Of a DNA stretch of 64,000 nucleotides, positions 17,306-24,979 are shown piece after piece (the stretch's first letter is position 1; the number at the start of each line of letters is the position of its first letter). Source of the DNA: Streptomyces sp. SKN60 (lineage in GTDB: Bacteria; Actinomycetota; Actinomycetes; Streptomycetales; Streptomycetaceae). The translations under genes and the position numbers were made by a program. Location: the NCBI RefSeq assembly GCF_026236535.1, contig NZ_JAHTMW010000006.1:308216-372215 (forward strand), in the 5' to 3' direction. Under the pieces are notes generated by a model. It saw only the letters and a program-made list of their open reading frames with translations, did not search any database and had not been told where the DNA came from.

Positions 17306-18142
17306 TCAGGCGGACAGGACGCCCGTGGTCAGGAGGCCGAGGAGGAGGACGCCGACGACCAGGCGGTAGATCACGAAGGCGTTGAAGGAGTGCTGGGCGA
17401 CGTACTTCAGCAGCCAGGCGATCGACGCGTACGCCACCACGAAGGAGACGGCCGTGCCGACGATCAGCGGGCCGGTGGCCGCGCCGGTGCCGACCGCGTC
17501 CTTGAGCTCGTAGACGCCGGCGCCGGTGAGGGCGGGGATGCCGAGGAAGAAGGAGAGGCGGGTCGCGGCGACCCGGTCGAGGTCCAGCATCAGGGCGGTG
17601 GACATCGTCGCGCCCGAGCGCGAGAAGCCGGGGAAGAGCAGGGCGAGGATCTGCGAACCGCCCACCAGCATCGCGTCCTTGAGGTCGGTGTCGTCCTCGC
17701 CGCGCTTGTGCCGGCCCATCCGGTCCGCCGCCCACATCACGCCGCTGCCGACGATGAGCGAGGCGGCGACCACCCACAGGGAGGCGAGCGGGCCGTCGAT
17801 CAGCGGCTTGGCCGCCAGGCCCACGACCACGATCGGGACGGTCGCGAAGATGATCCACCAGGCGAACTTGTAGTCGTGGTGGTAGCGCTCCTCCTTGTCC
17901 CTGAGGCCGCGCACCCAGGCGGTGACGATGCGGACGATGTCCTTGAAGAAGTAGACGAGGACGGCGGCGATCGCGCCGACCTGGATCACCGCGGAGAAGC
18001 CCACCACCGCCGGGTCGTCGACCGGGATGCCCATCAGCCCCTCGGTGATCTTCAGATGCCCGGTGGAGGAGATGGGCAGGAATTCGGTGATGCCCTCGAC
18101 GATGCCGAGAACGGTGGCCTGACCGAGGCTGATGGCGCTCAT
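17306..18142 (-). CDS. uppP: Undecaprenyl-diphosphatase
   Basis: 278-residue membrane protein. The two active-site motifs of the BacA/UppP family are present: VEGITEFLPISSTGHL near residue 15 and FPGFSRSGATMS near residue 170. About eight TM segments. It removes the terminal phosphate of undecaprenyl pyrophosphate to recycle the lipid carrier for peptidoglycan and teichoic acid synthesis, and gives bacitracin tolerance when raised. ATG 18140-18142. Its promoter region abuts the remains of a BlaI-type regulator gene on the other strand. Confidence 0.96.
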   Translation of the reverse strand: MSAISLGQATVLGIVEGITEFLPISSTGHLKITEGLMGIPVDDPAVVGFSAVIQVGAIAAVLVYFFKDIVRIVTAWVRGLRDKEERYHHDYKFAWWIIFATVPIVVVGLAAKPLIDGPLASLWVVAASLIVGSGVMWAADRMGRHKRGEDDTDLKDAMLVGGSQILALLFPGFSRSGATMSTALMLDLDRVAATRLSFFLGIPALTGAGVYELKDAVGTGAATGPLIVGTAVSFVVAYASIAWLLKYVAQHSFNAFVIYRLVVGVLLLGLLTTGVLSA

Positions 18143-18170
18143 CGGGCTCCTGTCTGAGTGAGGGGGCAGG

Positions 18171-18480
18171 GAGGGGGACGCGTTGACGCCCGGCGAGGTG
18201 GTCGAGCGGCTCGACGGCGAGCTGACGTACAGCACCGTGGTCACCATCCTGACCCGGATGCACGCCAAGGAGATGCTCCGCCACTCCCCGCGCGGCCGGC
18301 CCTACGCACTACGCGCCCGTCACGAACGACGCCGGCTTCGCCGCCCGCCGTATGCGCTCGGTCCTCGACGCCCGGCCGCCGCGGCCCGGCCGCCGCCCTC
18401 GCCGTACCGGCCGCCGCCCTCCTCGCGGCGACCGAGGCCACCCTCGATCTGCACCGCCTGGGAGGAACCGGGCCCGGCCG
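18171..18480 (+). pseudogene. Decayed BlaI/MecI-type regulator, possibly fused to M56 remnant
   Basis: Frame +, from about 18171, reads EGDALTPGEVVERLDGELTY and continues STVVTILTRMHAKEML, the winged-helix core of BlaI/MecI repressors; everything before LTPGE is gone. Near 18312 the match moves to another frame, reading YAPVTNDAGFAARRMRSVLD, which is what a BlaI protein should contain next. A one-base insertion explains this. After that the similarity ends, and a short hydrophobic stretch (ALAVPAAALLAATEATLDLHRL, a third frame) may be the tail of the M56 BlaR-type gene that normally follows. No intact product is possible. Confidence 0.75.
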
Positions 18481-18485
18481 CCCTC

Positions 18486-18920
18486 TCAGGCCGGGCCGGC
18501 GCCGAGCTGGCGGAGCATCGTGAGGACGTCCACGACTCCCCGCAGCTCGGCGATCCGGCCCTCCTCGAAGCGGAGGATGAACATCTCGCCGTAGCGGACG
18601 CTCTTCCCGGTGGGCGCGAGGCCCTGGTACGTACCCAGGTGCGTGCCGGTCACCGTGTTGCGGGCGGCCACCTTGTCGCCCTCCACGACCGTGTCCTCCA
18701 GGGCGACGTGGATGTCGGGAAACGCGGTGATCAGCCCTGCCCACACCCGCTTCAGGGCCTCGGGCCCCGACGCCCCCATCGGCACCGGGGCGACGAAGTC
18801 GACGTCGGGCGCGACGAATTCGTCGATCGCCCTGCCGATGACGTCGAGGTCGCCGCTGTTCACGGCGGCGTGGAAGCGGGCGAGCGTCTCGGTGTGGCGG
18901 GTGTTCTCGGCTGCCGGCAT
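18486..18920 (-). CDS. SnoaL-like / NTF2-fold ester cyclase family protein
   Basis: 144 residues from MPAAENTRHTETLARFHAAV (ATG 18918-18920, GAGGAGAC upstream). The SnoaL layout is visible: DVIGRAIDEFVAPDVDFVAP, ALKRVWAGLITAFPDIHVALED, then GDKVAARNTVTGTHLGTYQG and GKSVRYGEMFILRFEEGRIAEL. A small cone-shaped NTF2 fold, acting as a cyclase, isomerase or of unknown role. It is isolated and not part of a polyketide cluster, so a biosynthetic job is not supported by context. Confidence 0.85.
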   Translation of the reverse strand: MPAAENTRHTETLARFHAAVNSGDLDVIGRAIDEFVAPDVDFVAPVPMGASGPEALKRVWAGLITAFPDIHVALEDTVVEGDKVAARNTVTGTHLGTYQGLAPTGKSVRYGEMFILRFEEGRIAELRGVVDVLTMLRQLGAGPA

Positions 18921-19008
18921 GCGAGGTCTCCTCTGTGCGCGCACGTCGTCCTGCTGGACGGTGTTGCGGTTCCGGCGATACGACGACACAGCCGCCGGGA
19001 CTGTGACA

Positions 19009-19923
19009 TCACGGGGTGCGGAGCCGGGCTTCGAGCCGCCCGTCGACGAGCCGCGTGTCGAAGACGGGCTGCGGCGCCGTGGCCGGGCCGGTCACGTTCC
19101 AGCCGTCGGCGAGCCGGAAGGTGCTGCCGTGCCAGGGGCACACCAGGCAACCGTCCACGACCTCGCCCTCCGCCAGCGGCCCGTCCTGATGGCAGCACCG
19201 GCCGGCGAGCACCGCGAACCCCGCCCCGTCACCGGCCGCCGTCGGCACGACGACCACGGGCACCTCGCCCACGCGTCCGCTCAGCGGCCTGCCCTCCGGG
19301 AGGTCGGGCAGCTCCTCGACCGGGTGCCAGCCGGGCGGAACGAGGGCGGTGACGGGTTCGGCGTGGTCGGCTCCGGCGGCCATGCGGTAGGCCAGATGCC
19401 CGCCGATCGCACCGCCCGTCCCGATCGCGGCCAGGCCGCAGAAGCCCCAGAGCCGGCCCCGCCCGTACCGGCCGAGGCAGCGCTGGCGCAGGGAGACCGC
19501 GTAACAGAGCACTCCGGTGATGTTGGCGGCGGCGTGCGCGAGTCCGACGCGCTGCTGCGGGCGCCGCAGTTCCGCCCAGTCGACCCAGCCCGCCACGGCC
19601 GCCGGTCCCGCGGTCGCGAGCCCGGCGCCGACGAGGAGCCGGGCCGCCCGCCGCCCGTACGGCGACAGGTCGAGCAGGGCGGCGGACAGCCACGCGCCGA
19701 TCGGCAGCTGGACGAGCAGCGGGTGCGCGGGGTGCCCGAGCGGGCGTCCGTGGAGTACGTCGCGGGCCGCGCCGAGCGGCAGCCGGCGCACCGTGTCCCG
19801 TATCGCGTCGATCACGCCGTCGGCCCGTGCGGAGGCCGCCAGCCGGTCCATCGCCCTCAGCGCGGGGCCGGGCCCGCGGACCGGGGGCGGACCGGACCAC
19901 GGGAGACCCTGGAAGATCGTCAT
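19009..19923 (-). CDS. DUF2231 membrane domain fused to Rieske [2Fe-2S] domain
   Basis: 304 residues. N-terminal part resembles DUF2231: LHGRPLGHPAHPLLVQLPIGAW followed by three or four hydrophobic helices (about 75-190). C-terminal part is a Rieske ferredoxin domain with cluster ligands Cys243/His245 (RCCHQDGPL) and Cys262/His265 (CLVCPWHGSTF). All four ligands are present. It is probably a membrane-bound electron carrier, with the partner unknown. No oxygenase or cytochrome gene is adjacent. Confidence 0.88.
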   Translation of the reverse strand: MTIFQGLPWSGPPPVRGPGPALRAMDRLAASARADGVIDAIRDTVRRLPLGAARDVLHGRPLGHPAHPLLVQLPIGAWLSAALLDLSPYGRRAARLLVGAGLATAGPAAVAGWVDWAELRRPQQRVGLAHAAANITGVLCYAVSLRQRCLGRYGRGRLWGFCGLAAIGTGGAIGGHLAYRMAAGADHAEPVTALVPPGWHPVEELPDLPEGRPLSGRVGEVPVVVVPTAAGDGAGFAVLAGRCCHQDGPLAEGEVVDGCLVCPWHGSTFRLADGWNVTGPATAPQPVFDTRLVDGRLEARLRTP

Positions 19924-20015
19924 GCCCGGCGGGTAACCCGCCCGCGCCCGCCGAAACGCGCGGCCGGGGCGTTCGAAGGTGACCGGACACCCCCGAATGG
20001 GGTACGAAGGGCGGC

Positions 20016-20645
20016 GTGAGTGATCTGCCCCTCGACGTGACCACGGACGCGACCAGCTCCGTGACCCCGGACGTGACCGGCGTCGCGACCACCCGCGTGT
20101 TCATCGCCCTCGCCCCGCCCGACGACGCGAAGGACGAGCTGGCGCGGGAGCTGCGCCCCGCCCGGGACACGTACCCGTCCCTGCGCTGGAACCGCATCGA
20201 GGACTGGCACATCACCCTGGCCTTCCTCGGCGAGCTGCCGGTCGGCGCCGTGCCGCCGCTGCGGGCGCCGCTCGCCGGGCTCGCCGCGGTCCGTCCGCCG
20301 CTCGAACTGGGGCTGAGCGGCGGCGGGCACTTCGACGAGCGGGTGCTGTGGAGCGGTGTCGACGGCGACGTCGAGGGGCTGCGGCTGCTGGCGGCCGAGG
20401 TGCGGGCGGTGGTCAAGGAGTGCGGGATCCCGTTCGAGGACCGGCCGCTCAACCCGCATCTGACCCTGGCGCGCGCCCGGCGCGGCGACACCGGGCCGGT
20501 GACCGGGACGGCGGCCGCGCTCGCCGGGTTCACCGGCCGCCGCTGGCCGGCCGCCCGGCTGCATCTGGTCGGCAGCAACTTCGGCCGCGGGCCGGGGCCG
20601 ATCCGCTACCGCGACATCGAGTCCTGGGCGTTCGAGGGCCGCTGA
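20016..20645 (+). CDS. thpR: RNA 2',3'-cyclic phosphodiesterase (2H family, 2'-5' RNA ligase-like)
   Basis: 209 residues. The two HxT motifs of the 2H phosphoesterase superfamily are HITLAFLG (His65) and HLTLARARR in the second half. Length and spacing fit ThpR. It opens 2',3'-cyclic phosphates at RNA ends. The GTG start at 20016 gives a 25-residue Thr/Val-rich leader (DVTTDATSSVTPDVTGVATT) before the conserved RVFIALAPP, so a later start is possible. It lies in a local group with baeRF3 and Ro/Y RNA genes, all RNA- or translation-related. Confidence 0.9.
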   Translation: MSDLPLDVTTDATSSVTPDVTGVATTRVFIALAPPDDAKDELARELRPARDTYPSLRWNRIEDWHITLAFLGELPVGAVPPLRAPLAGLAAVRPPLELGLSGGGHFDERVLWSGVDGDVEGLRLLAAEVRAVVKECGIPFEDRPLNPHLTLARARRGDTGPVTGTAAALAGFTGRRWPAARLHLVGSNFGRGPGPIRYRDIESWAFEGR

Positions 20646-20887
20646 CCCGGGGCCGGAGCAGGGCCCGGGTGTGGTGTGCGCGGGGTGAGCGACGAGTCGC
20701 GGAACAGCACGCTTCGAGCCAGGATGGTCTTCCGTGGGCCCTTGTCGCGCCCACGTGCCGGGTGGCCCGCCGGACCGGCCGGGCGCCCGACCGGGGCGAC
20801 GGAGGTGGCCGCGTTCCGTGCGCGGAACCGGCCGCGTGACCAGGACCCGCCCGCCCCGCCGCCGCACAGCGTCAGGAAGGCCATGCC

Positions 20888-21982
20888 ATGGACCCCGTGC
20901 TCACCCCGGACGTGCTCGCGAAGCTGCGGCAGCCGCGCCCGTACCCCGCCGTGTCGCTCCTGATGCCGACGCATCGCCGGGAGCCGGACAACGCCCAGGA
21001 CCCGGTGCGGCTGCGCAATCTCCTGGCCGAGGCGGAGCAGGCGGTGCAGGACGACCCGAGGATCTCGCGCGAGCGGCGGATGGAGCTGGTCGACCGGCTG
21101 CGCCGGGCGGTGTCCGAGGTCGACCTGCGCCATGCGGAGGACGGTCTGGTGATCTTCGTGGCCGAGGGCGAGCACCATGTGTGGTCGGTGGCGCGCACCG
21201 TGCCCGAGCGGGTGGTCCTGGCCGACACCTTCCTCACCCGCAACCTGGTGGCCGCGCACGCCGCCGAGCAGCCCTACTGGGCGCTCGCCGTGGCCGCCGA
21301 CCGGGTGTCGCTGTGGAACGGCAACCCCGAGCACACCGAGGAGCACACGGCCGACGGCTTCCCGCTGACGCTCAGCATGGAGAACCCGGACGTGGAGCGC
21401 GAGGAGCAGATCGGGGACGTCCCCAGCACCTTCCGGGACGAGACGACCCTGCGGTTCCTGCGGGAGGCGTACGAGCAGCTGCGGACGGTCCTCGCGTCCG
21501 AGCCGCGTCCGCTGTACGTGATCGGCTCGTCGGCCGCGCTCGCCGCGTTGTCCGAGATCGGACCGCTGTCGCGCGACACCTTCACGATCGAGCGCGGCGG
21601 GCTCGCGGCGGGCCCGGCCGCCGCCGTCCACGAGGCCGTCGAACCGCTGCGCACCGCCCGCGAGGCGGCCGCGACGGCGACGATCGTCGCCGAGCTGGAC
21701 ACCGCGCGCGGCCGGCGCGAGTTCGCCGGCGGCATCGACGAGGTGTGGCAGGCCGTGAAGGACGGCCGCATCCGGCTGCTGGCCGTCGAGGAGCACTACC
21801 AGACGGTGGTACGGGACGAGGGCGGGCACCTCGAACCGGCCGAGGCCGCGACGGCGGACACCCGCGACGACATGGTCGACGAGATCGTCGAGCAGGCCCT
21901 CGAAACGGGCGCCGAGGTGCGCTTCGTACCGGACGAACTGCTGGCGGGCGCCGGCCACATCGCCGGCGCCCTGCGCTACTGA
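20888..21982 (+). CDS. baeRF3-type (archaeo-eukaryotic release factor-like) protein
   Basis: 364 residues. It matches the bacterial eRF1-like families annotated as baeRF3: MDPVLTPDVLAKLRQPRPYP, VSLLMPTHRREPDNAQDPVRLRNLL, then DGLVIFVAEG and WALAVAADRVSLWNGNPEH. The C-terminal L7Ae-like part is LLAVEEHYQ to MVDEIVEQALETGAEVRFVPDELLAGAGHIAGALRY. Such proteins are proposed from sequence to act on stalled ribosomes or in a ribosome-linked conflict response; this is not demonstrated here. It converges with the Ro gene 31 bases downstream. Confidence 0.85.
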   Translation: MDPVLTPDVLAKLRQPRPYPAVSLLMPTHRREPDNAQDPVRLRNLLAEAEQAVQDDPRISRERRMELVDRLRRAVSEVDLRHAEDGLVIFVAEGEHHVWSVARTVPERVVLADTFLTRNLVAAHAAEQPYWALAVAADRVSLWNGNPEHTEEHTADGFPLTLSMENPDVEREEQIGDVPSTFRDETTLRFLREAYEQLRTVLASEPRPLYVIGSSAALAALSEIGPLSRDTFTIERGGLAAGPAAAVHEAVEPLRTAREAAATATIVAELDTARGRREFAGGIDEVWQAVKDGRIRLLAVEEHYQTVVRDEGGHLEPAEAATADTRDDMVDEIVEQALETGAEVRFVPDELLAGAGHIAGALRY

Positions 21983-22013
21983 GACCGTTCCTGCGCGGCG
22001 CCCGCCCGGTCCG

Positions 22014-23669
22014 CTACTCCCAGGGCCAGCGGGCGTCGCGGCCCGCGTCGAGGAGCGGGATCATGCGGAAGGCGGCGTCGGTGAGGCCGCCCAGGGCGTG
22101 CCGGTTGGCACCGCCGGAGGGCATGGCGGCCTCGCGGTAGCCGGCCATGTTCCACATGTAGACCGGTACGTCCTTCGGGATCAGGTCGTCGACCGGGGTC
22201 TCGGGCATGCCGCCGTAGCCGTGGCAGTTGGACGGCAGCCAGCCGGGCCGGGTCTGCTCGTCGGTGACGATGACGACCCGGTCGTGGCGGGCGTAGAACC
22301 GCCGGACCGCCGACGGGATGTCCGTGCCGCCGATCTGCCCGAACCGCTCGACCAGCCGCAGCACGCTGTCTCCGCGCCGGACGTCCACCTTCCGCGCCTG
22401 CTGCCCGAACTCCACGAGCGTGGGCCGCTCGGCGCGCACCGCGAGCGCGGCGCCGAAGACGGCGGCCTGCTCGGCGAGGCTGATGTCCGAGCTGTTGGGC
22501 GTCGAGTAGCCGTAGCCGGGGAACATGCTGGGGCTCCGGTCGACGAGGATCAGCGTCCGGCCGGTGAGCACGGGCACGTGCGCGAGGGAGTGCCCGAGTG
22601 CCTTCTCCAGGGCGTGGCCCCAGCGCAGCGAGGGCGCCGCCTTGTACGCCGCCCAGAACCGGAACGGGAACATGCGGGAGGCGCGGACCTCGTCGGGGTC
22701 GGCGAGGCGGGCCGCGATCCGCTCGGCGACGGCGTCGGAGACGCCCGCCTTGTCGAAGTTCCGGAGGTTGCGGACGAGGGCCATCAGGCCCATGGACGGG
22801 ATGACCGCCTCCCAGGCGGCGGCGTCCATCGGGCCCGGCAGCCAGCCGGCCAGGGCCTCCCAGGTCATGCCCGCACGGGCGAGCTCGGCGCGGCCGTCGG
22901 GGTCGCCGAGGACGGCGCGCCGGTCGGCGACCGGGAGCGCCATGAGGCGGGCGCGCAGGGCCAGGGTCGCCAGGGGCTCGGGGACGGTGTCGCCGCGGCC
23001 GTGGCGGCGGTCGAGGGCGTGCCGGAACAGCTCGCCCTGCCACGGCTTGGCCGGGTCGGACGCGGCGTGCACCAGCTCCAGGACGTCGCCGAAGCGGTAA
23101 CTCCGCGACTCCGTGTCGTACTTGAGCAGCGAGCGCTCGTCGTAGAGGCGGCGGACGGCGTCCGCGACTCCGCGCTTCACCGGCTTGGGCAGCGCCCGGC
23201 CGTACCGGGCGGTCCAGTAGCCGAGCAGCTCGCCGGGCTCGTCGGCGCGGCGCAGGACGGAGGCGACGACGGTACGGTTCGACCAACTGCCGGTGTTGTC
23301 AGTGCCGTTGGGGTCGATCGAGGTCGGGCAGCCCGCGTCGAGGCGTGCCTTGACGAACTCGGCGGCGCCGACGAGCGAGGCGGTCCGCATGTTGCCCTCG
23401 CCGCGCAGCCAGCGCAGCAGGCCGGCGGTCCAGGCCGGGTCCTCGACGGCGAGCCGGCGGATCAGGGCGGTGTACCGGTCGTCGCGGGCGCCGGCCTTCT
23501 CGTAGAAGGTGTCGGTGCCGACGGTGTTGGCGACGGCCAGCAGGAACAACTCGCTCTTCGCGTCGCGGAGGTGCGCGCCCGCACCCTCGTGCGTCCGGGT
23601 GCGCTCTCCCGTGGTGGTCACGGGCGAGACGGCGGACGGACGGGTGCCGCGCGCGTTGAAGCGGGCCAT
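22014..23669 (-). CDS. rsr: Ro60-like TROVE domain RNA-binding protein
   Basis: 551 residues from MARFNARGTRPSAV. The N-terminal two-thirds is a TROVE/HEAT ring (ELFLLAVANTVGTDTFYEKAGARDDRY, LRWLRGEGNMRTASLVGAAEFV, LGYWTARYGRALPKPVKRGV). The C-terminal third is a von Willebrand A-like domain with an intact MIDAS start DRSPSM. Bacterial Ro proteins bind Y RNAs and guide exonucleases such as PNPase to structured RNA. ATG 23667-23669 follows GAGGGG. A candidate Y RNA ends 28 bases upstream on the same strand, strongly supporting the assignment. No rtcA/rtcB genes are adjacent. Confidence 0.94.
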   Translation of the reverse strand: MARFNARGTRPSAVSPVTTTGERTRTHEGAGAHLRDAKSELFLLAVANTVGTDTFYEKAGARDDRYTALIRRLAVEDPAWTAGLLRWLRGEGNMRTASLVGAAEFVKARLDAGCPTSIDPNGTDNTGSWSNRTVVASVLRRADEPGELLGYWTARYGRALPKPVKRGVADAVRRLYDERSLLKYDTESRSYRFGDVLELVHAASDPAKPWQGELFRHALDRRHGRGDTVPEPLATLALRARLMALPVADRRAVLGDPDGRAELARAGMTWEALAGWLPGPMDAAAWEAVIPSMGLMALVRNLRNFDKAGVSDAVAERIAARLADPDEVRASRMFPFRFWAAYKAAPSLRWGHALEKALGHSLAHVPVLTGRTLILVDRSPSMFPGYGYSTPNSSDISLAEQAAVFGAALAVRAERPTLVEFGQQARKVDVRRGDSVLRLVERFGQIGGTDIPSAVRRFYARHDRVVIVTDEQTRPGWLPSNCHGYGGMPETPVDDLIPKDVPVYMWNMAGYREAAMPSGGANRHALGGLTDAAFRMIPLLDAGRDARWPWE

Positions 23670-23696
23670 GGGGAATCCCCTCGCGGATGGGAGGGA

Positions 23697-23867
23697 AGGC
23701 GACGGCAGCGCCGGGGTGCCCGAGATCGGATCGGTGGGGGAACGTAGTGCTCTGGGCCGCTGAGCTACCGACGCCCGAAGCGTCGGACGGGATTCGAACC
23801 CGCGTCTCTCCATTAACAGTGGAAGTATCCCCCGCCTGCGCACCGGGCACCCCGGCGCTGTGCGCCT
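23697..23867 (-). ncRNA. Candidate Y RNA (YrlA-like) with circularly permuted tRNA-like domain
   Basis: Read on the minus strand, the ends form a long stem: 17 perfect pairs between 23844-23860 and 23706-23722, extended by 23863-23867 with 23697-23701 after an internal loop. Inside, 23828-23833 pairs with 23736-23741. The remaining core (23824 to 23748) is a complete tRNA in permuted order. It has an anticodon-like arm (5-bp stem, loop CUGUUAA), a short variable region, and a T arm (GCGGG-UUCGAAU-CCCGU). A sealed 7-bp acceptor hairpin CCGACGC/GCGUCGG follows with loop UUCGG. Then come U8, A9 and a D arm GCUC-AGCGGCCCA-GAGC. Location beside the Ro gene matches known Y RNAs. Ends are approximate. 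Confidence 0.88.
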
Positions 23868-24045
23868 CCCGAGATCGAAAGCGGTCCACGGCGAGATTTC
23901 TCGGAAAGAAGTAGCCGCTGACCTGCGCACCGGGAGGTGCTGTGGTTCCCACCGTAGTCCGTAAGGAAATTGACGCCACCCAATATTCGCGGCGGCGGCG
24001 CCCACCGGACCCGCGCGCCCGCGCGTCTCCCCCCTCCCCCCGCTC
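23868..24045. promoter_or_regulatory. Region upstream of the Y RNA
   Basis: About 180 bases between the PASTA-protein stop and the Y RNA, less GC-rich in its centre; it must hold the Y RNA promoter if the RNA has its own. It includes cctgcgcaccggg at 23922-23934, an exact copy of 23835-23847 inside the Y RNA; both copies are also preceded, on the plus strand, by gaagta. It also has a short palindrome cgagatttctcg (23892-23903). I cannot pick a promoter with confidence. Confidence 0.35.
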
Positions 24046-24849
24046 CTACGGGCAGGACTCCTCGAACTTCACGGCCTTGAAGGTGATCGGCCTGCCGTCG
24101 ATCTTCGTTCCGGCCGCCGGAGTCTGCGTGCACACCTTCCAGTTGGACTCCATGAGGACCATCCGGTCCTGGGCGGCGTCCGTCACGGTGATGCTCGCGT
24201 TGTCGGGGAGCGCGGCGCGGGCCACGTTCACCGACTTGCCCTTGAAGTCCGGCATGGTGCCGCCCGCTTCGGTCTCGGGCTGCGCGGCCACGTCCTTCTC
24301 GGGGCAGGTCTCCTCCAGCTTGACCGTGCCGAAGTCGATGACGACGTCGGTGGGGTGGGTGCCGGGGGCGGGGGTCTGGGAGCAGACCTTCCAGTTGCGG
24401 TCGAGGACCTGGAGGCGGTCCCGGCCGAGGGCGTCGTGCGAGCGGAGCCCGTAGAAGCCGAGGGACTGGGCCTCGTCCTGGGCGAACTGGAGCCCCTTGC
24501 CGACGAAGCTGGGCAGCTTTCCGGTCTCCGGCTTCCTGCTCGGCGTGGCGGAGGCGGTGGGGGCGGCGGGGGTGGCCGGTGCCGTGGTGGTGGCGGGCAG
24601 GGTCGTGGGCGCGGGGGCGCTGGTGGCGGTCGGACTCGCCGTCACCTCCTTGGCGGCCGGCTTTCCGTCGTCCTGCTTCGGATCGCCCACCACGGCGCCG
24701 AGGACCACCAGGAAGGCGAACACACCGCCGATCGACAGGCCGATGATCGCGCCCGTGGACAGTTTCTTCTTCGGGGGCGGCGGGCCCCACGGGCCGGGCT
24801 GCTGGGAGGGGTGGGGAGGCTGGTGCGGCCCGGGGTACTGCTGGCTCAT
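24046..24849 (-). CDS. Membrane-anchored protein with two PASTA-like domains
   Basis: 267 residues. Pro/Gln-rich cytoplasmic N-terminus, one TM helix (about 33-55, AIIGLSIGGVFAFLVVLGAVV), a long Thr/Ala/Pro linker, then two repeats of a PASTA-like unit: LPSFVGKGLQFAQDEAQSLG to VCSQTPAPGT, and MPDFKGKSVNVARAALPD to VCTQTPAAGT. Each ends with a Cys-Pro (EETCPE, EESCP), suggesting disulfides outside the membrane. PASTA domains bind peptidoglycan fragments or beta-lactams, but no kinase domain is present. It is probably a cell-surface protein of unknown role. Confidence 0.85.
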   Translation of the reverse strand: MSQQYPGPHQPPHPSQQPGPWGPPPPKKKLSTGAIIGLSIGGVFAFLVVLGAVVGDPKQDDGKPAAKEVTASPTATSAPAPTTLPATTTAPATPAAPTASATPSRKPETGKLPSFVGKGLQFAQDEAQSLGFYGLRSHDALGRDRLQVLDRNWKVCSQTPAPGTHPTDVVIDFGTVKLEETCPEKDVAAQPETEAGGTMPDFKGKSVNVARAALPDNASITVTDAAQDRMVLMESNWKVCTQTPAAGTKIDGRPITFKAVKFEESCP

Positions 24850-24979
24850 GGTTCCTCGCTGGCATTCCGTTTGTGAAGGCGAGGTGAACCTATCGCGCGC
24901 GCCCTGTGCTTGTGGACGGGGGACGCCAACTCGTGTGGGTCGCCTCCCTCGTCGCCGACCTGGACGTCGCTTCCGGCCG

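Noticed and set aside
17142..18284. Extension of the M15 peptidase frame upstream through uppP
   Set aside because: The extra N-terminal part is a shadow of uppP in another frame; the signal peptide and GGAGGTCCG ribosome site place the start at 17141.
23748..23824. Ordinary tRNA-Asn gene
   Set aside because: All tRNA elements are present, but the linear order is anticodon-T-acceptor-D with a sealed acceptor loop, so no normal cloverleaf with free 5' and 3' ends can form. It is better explained as the tRNA-like module of a Y RNA.
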